Shown one piece after another: positions 10,201-17,254 of a DNA stretch of 20,829 bases. This stretch comes from Stramenopiles sp. TOSAG23-2 (lineage: Eukaryota > Sar), in the NCBI GenBank assembly GCA_900128395.1, contig LT649549.1, positions 1-20,829 on the forward strand. The letters run 5' to 3'. The notes beneath the pieces are model-generated. The model was given only the letters and a program-made list of their open reading frames with translations. It had not been told where the DNA came from and ran no database searches. Each line of letters starts with the position of its first letter. Within the stretch, counting starts at the first letter, position 1. The position numbers and the translations under genes are program-made.

Positions 10201-10365
10201 GATAACCCCACTTTCAAAATCGGAATGTACAGATGCAAATATGCCTCCATTATTTACGCACCACGTTTTTCCATTTTCCCAGGTCATTTTTTCATTACTG
10301 TAAAAAAAGTCAACACGATTAACACCAATTGATTGACCTTTTACAAGACGAAGCAAACATGTCAT
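7249..10365 (-). CDS. C-type lectin / parallel beta-helix extracellular protein
   Basis: The frame stays open on the minus strand as far as 10533, but the furthest upstream plausible ATG is at 10365 (MTCLLRLVKG). The first recognisable domain starts near 10311 with VDFFYSNEKMTW. C-type lectin domain 1 (10311-9973) has WCVNNGG, a WKWVDG core and a closing Cys in VLCQRL. C-type lectin domain 2 (9966-9517) has ARDRCNELGGELASLH, WLGL, WEWEDGTSLDWW and SVACQR. A Cys-containing PAN/WSC-like stretch and an Fn3-like linker follow (9500-8940). About 8766-7939 is a right-handed beta-helix with GGAL, GGGI, GGAIYL and GGGIYTS turns, as in pectin-lyase-like and Pmp-type surface proteins. The C-terminus has two identical 45-aa Cys-rich repeats. 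Carbohydrate binding at the cell surface or in secretion is inferred. No signal peptide or membrane segment is visible, so the 5' end is probably incomplete or on an unseen exon. Confidence 0.82.
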   Translation of the reverse strand: MTCLLRLVKGQSIGVNRVDFFYSNEKMTWENGKTWCVNNGGIFASVHSDFESGVIQGIHPMSSGNEEHLHLGAYWDSVWKWVDGTNFDYQWSTTDGLTGVTDSIIAQKKDGDRDWRVHDKSVQHQVLCQRLPRVEYFVGWEGTYYFRARDRCNELGGELASLHTIQDYLKIKHLRQQVDVGIKLPSTAYEVTEGSTWLGLVSKRSFKGKWEWEDGTSLDWWPHNEHLTTTQRDFSQWDSNINVGNGDQIHGIYKNDQIQEFKNYDKTSITGGGMVSPSVACQRVTTNLPSPPKLEEMNIKFDVINNNMELTINPTWYKAEFIKVRLIKTFPAPGVTYQHEPPIMHHTAETNYFDYQHSNLNAIQLCAKQCTRLSEIRKPAAGEMNAFFVKDEDYTTTTAEKGACKCVTYYDTTGSETNTGTGTGFFKQTYEDTTIESIPHTFTSLNFDELITPIQIFACNSKGCSAPTEMIVHCEIPRTTANGITAEVTIKHDCLTVAKASDGAAPYQAYAEADVYGTLHVTGTRSMENNFPSILGYGNTGRIFTVKSGGTLYLKNIKLKNGNKIGPCEKGGALKANSGSTVHITNVIFDGNYAYRGSAILATGSQLNLKNVNFTNNVIKNFSGGESTGGGIIRVESSSTLDYVDGTVANNTAVSAAINSNEGAGISCYKSTCILKNLLIQNNVANQGSSINQKGGTLTVENSILEDNGNDALTDSGGAIYLDGKDYDGTFPGFNATIKSGTIIRGNKAKSDTGKGGGIYTSANGNLILDDVTIEDNTAFTADYIYTHKDGTNEPNLNFINVNFGNSGSPFAGSCTGVICNVKNCAAIGSTHCHTNYGFPDSKCIDQSTPEHGVLCQTLPVPSSISITIKNNDEVSLRIEESEAIGALAADTYEVTVTNPINGSTTTSSYSTHGTYSISTPKVYSNTHIKVDMSIIIYKIEVSACTASSDCGEKLIITTKCYPPRSCTGCERTCTIQGQEKEDKIEVSACTASSDCGEKLIITTKCYPPRSCTGCERTCTIQGQEKEEIINFATYTRV
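7283..7552. repeat. 135-bp in-frame tandem duplication in the lectin gene 3' end
   Basis: Copy 1 is 7283-7417 and copy 2 is 7418-7552, identical as far as I can compare them by eye. As 135 is a multiple of three, it adds one 45-aa unit carrying ACTASSDCGEK, KCYPPRSCTGC and ERTCTIQGQEK. It could be a genuine repeat domain, since Cys-rich repeats are common in surface proteins. It could also be the same kind of artefact as the four other duplications in this window, because the nucleotide identity includes synonymous positions. Confidence 0.92.
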
Positions 10366-13300
10366 CAAACATGGTTGATCAAGGCTCACAAATGGCCGGT
10401 AACTGGGAGAGAAGAAGACCGGAAGAAGGTGGTGGTTGGGAAACGTTGTATGATAAAGATGGTTTTGCATATTATTACAGTCATTATACAGGAGAACAAA
10501 CGTATAGCATGCCCAAAGAATATGCTCATGCACAAGGCATTATGACAGTTTCAAGGCCCATTACTGACATACCAACGGCTGCTATATTTCACGGACACTC
10601 ACCGACTAGAAGATTACAACAATTACATAATCAAGGTCAATATGAACAACATTATGGTGAGGAATCTGGCCATCATGAAGAACAATATCAATTAGAAAGT
10701 GGTGAACAACATTTAAAGTGGGAAAAGCACTATGACGAGGACGGTTATGAATATTATTACAATAACGAAACTGGTGAACAAACTTATGATATACCTGCTG
10801 ATTATGTCGAACCAACTGGCACAGGAGAACATGAGGCATACGCAGAAGAAGGACACCATGAAGCTGCTACATCAATTCAAAGAATAGTAAGAGGTAGACA
10901 ACATAGAGAAATAGCAAGGCAAAAAAAAGAGTTATTTGACAAAATGACACATATGCATGATGATGCTATAATAGATAAAAGTAAAATAGAAGCAGCGACT
11001 AAAATACAAACTTTAGGACGTAAATATAACTCTCGTAAGCAGTTTATGAGAAAAAAAGATTCAGCTATTCTCATTCAAAGCATAATCCGTAGAAAGATTG
11101 CAAGACGTAATGTAAAAACAATTCAAAATATGTCGCCTGTATTGGCACGTCTCAATGCAGCTGTTGTGGAACGTCACTCGCTATATGGATCAGAGATCAA
11201 AGATTATAATGATTTATTTTTGAAAATGGATAAAGATGGAGATGGGAAAATATCCAAGAGTGATTTTCTTGGTGCTGTAAATAGACTTGATATAGGTATG
11301 GAAGAAAACCACATTAATACGTTAGTATGGGCGATGGATTCACATTCATATACAAATGACCCAAAAATTGATTATGATGATTTCTATAGAGGTATTAAAG
11401 TTGGTAAATTGAAATACGAGGAATTGCAAAAAATGGCAGAAACTAAACGGAAAGAAGCGGATGAAAATACTACTGAACAAGATTCTGATAGTGATGATAG
11501 TGAAGTTAATGATGATGACAATGAACAAAACAATGAAAATATAGATAGTAATAAAGAAGAAGAAGAAGATTTGGATGAAGAGGCCGAGGCACATGTTGAT
11601 AGTAGTAATGATGAGGGCGATGAAGAAGATGATGTAGAAGATGTTGATGATGAAGGTGAAGAGAGCGAAGCAAATGAAGAAGAATCAGAAGTCGAAGGAG
11701 AAGATATTGAAGGTGTAGATGGGGATACTAAAAAGGATAAGAAAAGCAAAAAATCTAAATCGAAGAAGAACAAAAAAGGCAGCAAAGGAAAAAAGAAAGG
11801 AGGAAATGGTAATAAGAAAAACAAAGGGGGATCTTTTTCAGGTAAACCAGCCGCTCGACCACCAGTTCCAAAACAATACCACGAGGAAAATGAAATGATG
11901 GATAGCACAAAACGAGTTGGTTTTTTAAGAGTAACAAAGGCTAAGCTATTGAAACGAATCGAAGAGAAAGCAGATGATGGAGATGCGTATAGGAAATTAG
12001 GTTTTTTATTACATGAGCAGAAAAAATATTTACAAGCAGTAGAAAAATTGCAGAAAGGCATATCATTAGGATATAAGAATGGACGAGTATGGCGCACGAT
12101 GGGCCATTGTTTTTATGAATTAGATCAAGTAGACAGCGCACGAGAAGCTTATGGTAGGGCAATGATGCATAAGTCTAACGAAGATGCGCCTTTGATGTTT
12201 TATCGGGCTGCTAGAATGGAAATGCGGCGTGGACAATATAAAAATGCCTATGAAATTTTATTAAACGTTGAATCTAGATTTAAAAAATTTAAGGATCGTC
12301 AATCGGTTTGGTTTGCGCTTGGTGCTTCGGCACATAAAATTGAAGAACCACGCAAAGCTTTGAAATATTTTAAAAAGGCATTAAATGAAAAAGACTCCGA
12401 AACAAAATTAAAAATGAAAGGAAATTTTAAACGTGCTGCATTTTATCAAATGGGAAGGGCATATGAAGATCTTGAAATGTTTAAAAATAGAATTAAATGT
12501 GACAAAAAAGCACAGAAGAAAATGCCGAAAAATGAAGATGGGAGTGAAAATAGTGAGCTTGATAGCGAGGCAAACGTTTCTTCGGACGAAGAAGAGCTTA
12601 CTTCGAACAATACTCTTGATCCCACTGGTAAAATAGATAAAGTCAAACGTGGTGATTTCCATGTAAAAATTGCATCGTATTTAGTGAGTATTAAATTTCA
12701 TGGTTTGGCAGTATCAGCATTAGAACGAGCTTTAGAAATAAACAAGAAAAAACCTGAATGGCTTTCCTTATTAGCATACGCGTTACACGAACAAGGCAAA
12801 ATAAAGAAAGCCACAAAGGTTGGAGAAAGGGCAGAGAAACTCGCTGCAAAAAGTGGCGATTCGTGGCGGGCTTCATCCTCACCATGGAGTCCACCATTGA
12901 AAAAACAATTACCCGCATGGCGTTTAGAGGCAATTCCGCCTCCCGTTGATGTCGTAATATCGTCCTACTCACCACGTTCTAGACCATCATCTGCAAGAAG
13001 TTCACGACCTACCTCAGCTGCTAGATCTAGGTCATCCAGTCGCCCTCAAACAGCTAGTTCAAGAAATGATGGTTTTAGAACCCCGAGAGAAGGAGGAGGT
13101 TTTAAACTTAGTGATGAAGATATATCACGCTTAGTCGAGGAATTAGCTAAGAAAATGTTAGAAGGGCAATTAATGAAATCACGTTCGGAAAAGGATAGCG
13201 ATGCCTCAGATGATGATATGAAATCACTTAGTAGTCGTAAAAGTGCTAAGAAAAAGAAAAAGAAAGAGAAAGTGGTTGTAAAGCATGAAATGTCTACGCA

Positions 13301-13646
13301 AATGACACCAAGAGAATATAATAGTGAAGAGGATGAGCAAAAGCATGGTAGCGAAGTTTTTGATGATAATGCAAGTAATTTTTCAGCCCCTGAGGAAAAG
13401 GATGTTTTCAACGATAGTTCTGATGTTGGAAATAAATCTATTATGATAAATTCATGGTCTGGTAGATCGCAAAGTCGTATCAAACGTGTTGCTGCATTGG
13501 CTGCACGGGCAACGCAGGCATTGGCACATGCTCTAGCGTTTGAAAATGGAGACGGAGAAGAATTTGAAAATTTTGTTGATCCAAGAAAGTTTTTGAACGC
13601 TGTAAACCAGATGAAAATGGCACTGTTGAAAAGCAGTTATATTTAG
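10359..13646 (+). CDS. WW-WW-IQ-EF-hand-TPR protein, N-terminal part
   Basis: The ATG at 10359 gives a 1,095-aa frame (MSSNMVDQGS); 10371 and 10392 are alternative starts. The domains are: WW 1 at residues 27-53 (WETLYDKDGFAYYY, TGEQTY, P) and WW 2 at 121-147 (WEKHYDEDGYEYYYNNETGE); IQ motifs at about 168-190, 211-233 and 234-255 (AATKIQTLGRKYNSR, ILIQSIIRRKIARR); an EF-hand at about 284-306 with a full DKDGDGKISKSD loop and a degenerate second hand at about 327-345. Then come a long acidic tract (about 370-455), a Lys-rich tract (about 457-490), TPR-like helices (about 541-835) and a Ser/Arg tract with RPSSA, RPTSA and RPQTA (about 875-899). This suggests a calmodulin/calcium-responsive scaffold, possibly flagellar (inference). 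It ends at a TAG in 13644-13646, but the reading almost certainly continues in the next frame to 15634. Its start overlaps the lectin ATG by 7 bases. Confidence 0.88.
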   Translation: MSSNMVDQGSQMAGNWERRRPEEGGGWETLYDKDGFAYYYSHYTGEQTYSMPKEYAHAQGIMTVSRPITDIPTAAIFHGHSPTRRLQQLHNQGQYEQHYGEESGHHEEQYQLESGEQHLKWEKHYDEDGYEYYYNNETGEQTYDIPADYVEPTGTGEHEAYAEEGHHEAATSIQRIVRGRQHREIARQKKELFDKMTHMHDDAIIDKSKIEAATKIQTLGRKYNSRKQFMRKKDSAILIQSIIRRKIARRNVKTIQNMSPVLARLNAAVVERHSLYGSEIKDYNDLFLKMDKDGDGKISKSDFLGAVNRLDIGMEENHINTLVWAMDSHSYTNDPKIDYDDFYRGIKVGKLKYEELQKMAETKRKEADENTTEQDSDSDDSEVNDDDNEQNNENIDSNKEEEEDLDEEAEAHVDSSNDEGDEEDDVEDVDDEGEESEANEEESEVEGEDIEGVDGDTKKDKKSKKSKSKKNKKGSKGKKKGGNGNKKNKGGSFSGKPAARPPVPKQYHEENEMMDSTKRVGFLRVTKAKLLKRIEEKADDGDAYRKLGFLLHEQKKYLQAVEKLQKGISLGYKNGRVWRTMGHCFYELDQVDSAREAYGRAMMHKSNEDAPLMFYRAARMEMRRGQYKNAYEILLNVESRFKKFKDRQSVWFALGASAHKIEEPRKALKYFKKALNEKDSETKLKMKGNFKRAAFYQMGRAYEDLEMFKNRIKCDKKAQKKMPKNEDGSENSELDSEANVSSDEEELTSNNTLDPTGKIDKVKRGDFHVKIASYLVSIKFHGLAVSALERALEINKKKPEWLSLLAYALHEQGKIKKATKVGERAEKLAAKSGDSWRASSSPWSPPLKKQLPAWRLEAIPPPVDVVISSYSPRSRPSSARSSRPTSAARSRSSSRPQTASSRNDGFRTPREGGGFKLSDEDISRLVEELAKKMLEGQLMKSRSEKDSDASDDDMKSLSSRKSAKKKKKKEKVVVKHEMSTQMTPREYNSEEDEQKHGSEVFDDNASNFSAPEEKDVFNDSSDVGNKSIMINSWSGRSQSRIKRVAALAARATQALAHALAFENGDGEEFENFVDPRKFLNAVNQMKMALLKSSYI
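13604..13646 (+). other. Apparent one-base frameshift inside the WW-TPR gene
   Basis: Upstream frame 10359 reads ...FLNAVNQ and then MKMALLKSSYI and stop. The frame one base earlier reads DENGTVEKQLYL and stays open for 2 kb. Restoring one G so that CAGATGAA becomes CAGGATGAA at 13610 would join the two. A homopolymer-length error or a real one-base deletion both fit. No canonical X XXY YYZ slippery heptamer is seen before the stop. Confidence 0.65.
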
Positions 13647-15634
13647 ATACGTTAGAAGAAGATTTTGATTTGCAAGAGTTTATCCGCGCTAATTCGTATT
13701 GCATAGTAACACCGTTATTATTACGGAAAGTGCATTTAAAAGTGGAAAGAACGGCCACACCATTTGAACGTAATACTCGTATTTCATGGGAGCAAATTGA
13801 ACAATTTTTAGAAAGTCACATACATACGAGTGGAAAAGGAGCTTTCAATGATAATGGCGATTCATATGATCCACGATTTGCACCCGACAGTAATCCATTA
13901 CGCGGTCAGAAAGAAAGGGAAGATATTGCGAAAAAAGAAGCAGAAGAAAAATTAGAAGCAGAAAGGCAACAAAAATTACAGCAACAAAAACTTTATGAAT
14001 CTAAGTTGAACGATTGGCCAGATGAGTACAAAGAGTTAGACCCAGCACCGGATGATCAAGGATTTGAATCTGTAGTTTCATCTGACCTTGATCATAAATT
14101 ATCGTGGCAGGGACCAGTTCATCGTAAGGCTCCTTTACCACCACCACCAAAACCCCCAGAAAAGTGGGAGGATCCAAATCGAGCGAAAGAATACGATGAC
14201 AAACGTTCAGATTTGCTTGCCGATCTGTCTGTTGCACGAACAAATTACAATGTACGCGATTTAGAGGCAAAAACGCAAATTGCTCGAATGGAACAGGAGT
14301 TAAGAATACGAAATAAAAAAAGTAAAGCACATATGAAATTAGCTGAACGAGAAGGTAGTGCAGCTGCAGTTGCAGCATTAGCCGCTAATAGTGAAGCAGT
14401 CACAAGGGAAGTTGAACGTCATATAACTAGTATAGAGGAAAGCTTAGCTATGAGGCGAGCCAGGAAAGGGGCTAGAAATGAATCATATTCAAAACATGTG
14501 GCATTAGATGTTGTGAAAAGACATAAAATGAAATCCAATTCCTACGACGGTAACGATTACAACAATGATCTGGATGATCGGGATGAAGATTCCTATGATA
14601 AATCAAAAAAGAAAGGCGGGAAGAAAATATTTGTTGCTGGGGATGATGTAGAAATGAGAATGTTGTTTGCAGACTATGAGCATGGTACCGATGTACGTCG
14701 TAAAATACTCGATTTACAAACTGTTCATCCACATATTACAGAAGAGGAAGCATTCTTAGCATTGGCAGAAACAGGAGGAAATGTTGATTTAGCTATTGGC
14801 AAATTGACAGATTTAGGATTTTTTAGAGATGTACGAGCAGTGAGCAACTTGCATAAGGAAACGGAAGCTGGTGCTGTGATTCAAGCAACAGCTACGGCAC
14901 TTGAACGTTCATTAGACCCAGCAAAAGAGAGACAGGATCTAGTATATAAGAAATTCCAAATATTTCGCCAAAATCAAGAAAAAGCAAGTGCAGAAAATAA
15001 ACCAGTAACGCGAATCCCAGGTTCTGGAAAGTCAAAGGAAAAGTTAGTGAGTGAAAATGTAGGTGGAACGGGAGGTAGTAAAAGGAATGATAATAGAAAA
15101 AAATATAAAAGCATGGCTGATAATAACCAGACATCTATGAGACTCGCTCGTACGGTAGCTCAAAGTCCATACATGACGGTTCCTTTTAAAACAAGTACTA
15201 GCAAACGGCCTAAAACTGCTGGCGAAAGGCGGAAAATGCGTGAAAGGCGTAAGAAAGGTATGGCTGATGGCATGCCAGGATACATTGAAGGTGCTCTAAA
15301 GGCAGATAGAAGCTGGAGGAAAGGTGGTGGAATGAGACGAAGATTAAATCGTGTTGTTGGTCGTGCTCCATCGCTAAGAAAACCATCTGGCGGTGGTTCT
15401 AATGCTGCAAAAATACTACATCATAATAAAGTAAGCAAAATTGGTGCTTTCGGTGGATTTAATCCTACAATTGATAATCCAACTCAAGAATATAAAGCTG
15501 TTATTTATGCGGCAAACGAATTAAAACCTATTCCAACTGAACCATTTAAAACTAGAAGTGATTATAGAAGTTTACAAGGGGATAGTGTTTCTGCAGATCA
15601 TCGTGCCGTCCAAAGGTTGAGTAATTTAGATTAA
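13610..15634 (+). CDS. WW-IQ-EF-TPR protein, C-terminal part in a shifted frame
   Basis: This frame is open from 13580 to a TAA at 15632-15634, and has no convincing ATG start of its own near the 5' end. It begins DENGTVEKQLYLDTLEEDFD immediately where the upstream frame reads FLNAVNQ, so it is read here as the rest of the same protein (about 1,758 aa in all). It contains a charged coiled segment (KKEAEEKLEAERQQKLQQQK), a proline run (APLPPPPKPPEKW), an Ala-rich helix, and a UBA-like three-helix segment near 14645-14825 (DVRRKILDLQ, EEEAFLALAETGGNVDLAIG). A basic tail has KRPKTAGERRKMRERRKK. UBA-like folds often bind ubiquitin or partner proteins; here that is only an analogy. It might instead be an independent downstream gene, but the lack of spacer and start argues against this. 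Confidence 0.75.
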   Translation, partial: DENGTVEKQLYLDTLEEDFDLQEFIRANSYCIVTPLLLRKVHLKVERTATPFERNTRISWEQIEQFLESHIHTSGKGAFNDNGDSYDPRFAPDSNPLRGQKEREDIAKKEAEEKLEAERQQKLQQQKLYESKLNDWPDEYKELDPAPDDQGFESVVSSDLDHKLSWQGPVHRKAPLPPPPKPPEKWEDPNRAKEYDDKRSDLLADLSVARTNYNVRDLEAKTQIARMEQELRIRNKKSKAHMKLAEREGSAAAVAALAANSEAVTREVERHITSIEESLAMRRARKGARNESYSKHVALDVVKRHKMKSNSYDGNDYNNDLDDRDEDSYDKSKKKGGKKIFVAGDDVEMRMLFADYEHGTDVRRKILDLQTVHPHITEEEAFLALAETGGNVDLAIGKLTDLGFFRDVRAVSNLHKETEAGAVIQATATALERSLDPAKERQDLVYKKFQIFRQNQEKASAENKPVTRIPGSGKSKEKLVSENVGGTGGSKRNDNRKKYKSMADNNQTSMRLARTVAQSPYMTVPFKTSTSKRPKTAGERRKMRERRKKGMADGMPGYIEGALKADRSWRKGGGMRRRLNRVVGRAPSLRKPSGGGSNAAKILHHNKVSKIGAFGGFNPTIDNPTQEYKAVIYAANELKPIPTEPFKTRSDYRSLQGDSVSADHRAVQRLSNLD

Positions 15635-15817
15635 AAAAAGTACGATCGTGTTTAAACTATTTTACACTTCGTACTTCGTATAAGATAATACCACGTGGTA
15701 AGTGTTTCTGCAGATCATCGTGCCGTCCAAAGGTTGAGTAATTTAGATTAAAAAAAGTACGATCGTGTTTAAACTATTTTACACTTCGTACTTCGTATAA
15801 GATAATACCACGTGGTA
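15584..15817. repeat. 117-bp tandem duplication at the 3' end of the WW-TPR gene
   Basis: Copy 1 (15584-15700) contains the last codons, the TAA stop and the first 66 bases of the 3' flank; copy 2 (15701-15817) repeats all of it identically. The first stop is kept, so the protein is unaffected. Each copy ends in the palindrome TACCACGTGGTA. Confidence 0.93.
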
Positions 15818-15858
15818 TTTAAAATACTCGTGCGAGTATGTATCATATTTTAAAATAT
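15689..15858. repeat. Cluster of short perfect palindromes in the 3' flank
   Basis: TACCACGTGGTA lies at 15689-15700 and again, as the 14-mer ATACCACGTGGTAT, at 15805-15818. ATACTCG-TG-CGAGTAT follows at 15824-15839 and ATATTTTAAAATAT at 15845-15858. All are just outside the left end of the inverted-repeat element. They could be 3' end or terminator hairpins, CACGTG-type protein sites, or chance in AT-rich DNA. Confidence 0.6.
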
Positions 15859-16006
15859 CATTTTTATAAAAATATTTAAAAATATATATGTCATTTATAA
15901 TATGGACCGCGCCAGCAAGAAATACACAGGCCTATCGCCTACCTAGCATTTCTTAGCAGGCACACACTATAGGGGAAAATAGCAAAAATGTCCGAAATGT
16001 TTTTTT

Positions 16007-16032
16007 TGACGAGGTAATTGTGACGAGGTAAT
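16007..16032. repeat. Short direct repeat TGACGAGGTAAT inside the inverted-repeat element
   Basis: TGACGAGGTAAT occurs at 16007-16018 and again at 16021-16032. The second copy forms the left arm of the inner inverted pair with 16311-16325. The same motif therefore occurs three times within the element, which could be repeated binding sites (inference) or leftovers of local duplication. Confidence 0.75.
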
Positions 16033-16257
16033 CTTGGAGAATATTGGGAGCTGTGACCTGAGGTCGAAGAGGGAAAATCGTCTTATTTGCCGCTATGGAT
16101 TAGAAAGGTCCTGAGCTAAAAATTTGAATTATTTTTTATTTTATATACACTACAAGTCCACCAACCTACATCACACTCTTCGCGTTTCTTCCCACACCCG
16201 TAACTACGCGCACACACACATATACGAACCCGGAATAGTTGCAATCCATAGCGGCAC

Positions 16258-16271
16258 ACGTTTGCAAACGT
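16258..16271. repeat. 14-bp perfect palindrome ACGTTTGCAAACGT in the element
   Basis: This self-complementary sequence lies between the right arms of the two internal inverted pairs. It could tip a hairpin or be a dimer-binding site. No function can be read from sequence alone. Confidence 0.6.
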
Positions 16272-16550
16272 CCCAGTTAGTAGCATACAACATCTCCAAG
16301 TAGTTTAGGAGATTACCTCGTCACACTTACCTGGGTCATTTCTCATTATTTATTTTTTAATGGATTTTAACAATAATATTTGATGATATTTCCATATAAA
16401 AAAATATTTTTTAATTTATTTTAAAAAGAACAGTACCATTCTATTACAAATATTTAAATCTAATACCCTGCCAAATTGCAACGCGAGATATTAAATATTA
16501 AGCGAGTTATAGCGATTTATCTGAAATTTTTCTTGCTGGCGCGGTCCATA

Positions 16551-16753
16551 TAAAAATTTAATAAAAAAATGCATTTTTTTAAAAATATATATATATGGAT
16601 AATATGATATGCACCATATACATTTTTCGTTAAAATATTAATAATATACACGCGAGAGTATATATAAATATATAAATTAAATATATATTACGGTATATTT
16701 ACATCATTCATAAATCTCACACACACATTATATACGAAAGATAAATGAAAAAA
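16551..16753. other. AT-rich 3' flank of the Myb-RAMA-JAMM gene
   Basis: This ~200-base spacer of A/T runs and TA-rich stretches separates the inverted-repeat element from the stop of the minus-strand gene. It should include that gene's 3' UTR. No other feature is visible. Confidence 0.5.
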
Positions 16754-17113
16754 TTATGCTTGGTTTGCAGATGAGGATCCAGTATCTCCGCCCATCAAAT
16801 TGGCCCTAACTAACTTTTCCACTCGACTTAAAAAATTTGTTGTAAATTCATCCTTCAGTTTTAATTGTTGTTGTACATTGCGAACACGTTCTGTCAATGA
16901 AACTAATAACACATCTAAGAATGAAATCCCTTTTTTAGAACTACTATTACCTACAGTACCAGTATCACGCCAAATTTTATTAAAATCAACTAAAGCATCA
17001 AAGGTAGCATATTCTTTTACAAGGGTTTCCATCTTCTCCAATACAGTATCAAACGATTTTTCAATCGTATTCACAGATCGAACCTCTAAACTCATAGGAT
17101 TTCGTTGAGTCAT
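16754..17113 (-). CDS. Myb-RAMA-JAMM protein, C-terminal segment displaced by the duplication
   Basis: This 119-codon frame starts at an internal ATG (MTQRNPMSLEVRSVNT) that is also found, out of frame with it, near the end of the upstream 17121-19085 frame. It ends at a TAA in 16754-16756 after SSSANQA. It is mostly helical and charged (FDTVLEKMETLVKEYATFD, TERVRNVQQQLKLKDEF), which matches the C-terminal helices that follow MPN domains in MYSM1/MPND-like proteins. It is best read as the true C-terminus of the neighbouring gene and not as a separate gene: with only one copy of the 94-bp repeat, the two frames join into about 745 aa. Confidence 0.75.
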   Translation of the reverse strand: MTQRNPMSLEVRSVNTIEKSFDTVLEKMETLVKEYATFDALVDFNKIWRDTGTVGNSSSKKGISFLDVLLVSLTERVRNVQQQLKLKDEFTTNFLSRVEKLVRANLMGGDTGSSSANQA

Positions 17114-17254
17114 TGGGGAATCAGCATAATACCATGTAATGCGTGAAACAGGTGACGGCAGTATTCACAGATCGAACCTCTAAACTCATAGGATTTCGTT
17201 GAGTCATTGGGGAATCAGCATAATACCATGTAATGCGTGAAACAGGTGACGGCA
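17067..17254. repeat. 94-bp tandem duplication splitting the Myb-RAMA-JAMM gene
   Basis: Copy 1 is 17067-17160 and copy 2 is 17161-17254, with no differences seen. As 94 is not a multiple of three, the minus-strand frame coming from the MPN domain falls out of phase on entering copy 1 and stops at 17121. With a single copy the frame continues as SVNTIEKSFDTVLEKME to 16754. Confidence 0.93.

Larger units (their letters stand above)
15901..16550. mobile_element. MITE-like element with 20-bp terminal inverted repeats and TA flanks
   Basis: The sequence TGGACCGCGCCAGCAAGAAA at 15903-15922 is repeated in perfect inverted orientation at 16529-16548, each flanked outside by TA (15901-15902 and 16549-16550). 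This fits a TA target duplication as in Tc1/mariner-type elements (family knowledge). The 646-bp interior has no ORF worth reporting, so it would be non-autonomous. Two further perfect inverted pairs are nested inside: TGTGACGAGGTAATC (16019-16033) with its complement at 16311-16325, and TGCCGCTATGGATT (16088-16101) with its complement at 16243-16256. It is locally much richer in GC than the surrounding spacer. It lies between the convergent WW-TPR and Myb-RAMA-JAMM genes. Confidence 0.8.

Noticed and set aside
11384-12097. Ser/Phe-rich 237-codon minus-strand ORF
   Set aside because: Antisense of the acidic and Lys-rich tracts of the WW-TPR gene; the Ser-rich translation is the complement of GAT/GAA codons.
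13600-13646. Programmed -1 ribosomal frameshift at TTGAAAAGC
   Set aside because: No canonical slippery heptamer in the right phase and no clear downstream hairpin; a single missing G gives a better protein join.
15903-16548. Autonomous transposon or transposase gene
   Set aside because: The interior has no substantial ORF on either strand; only terminal and nested inverted repeats are present.
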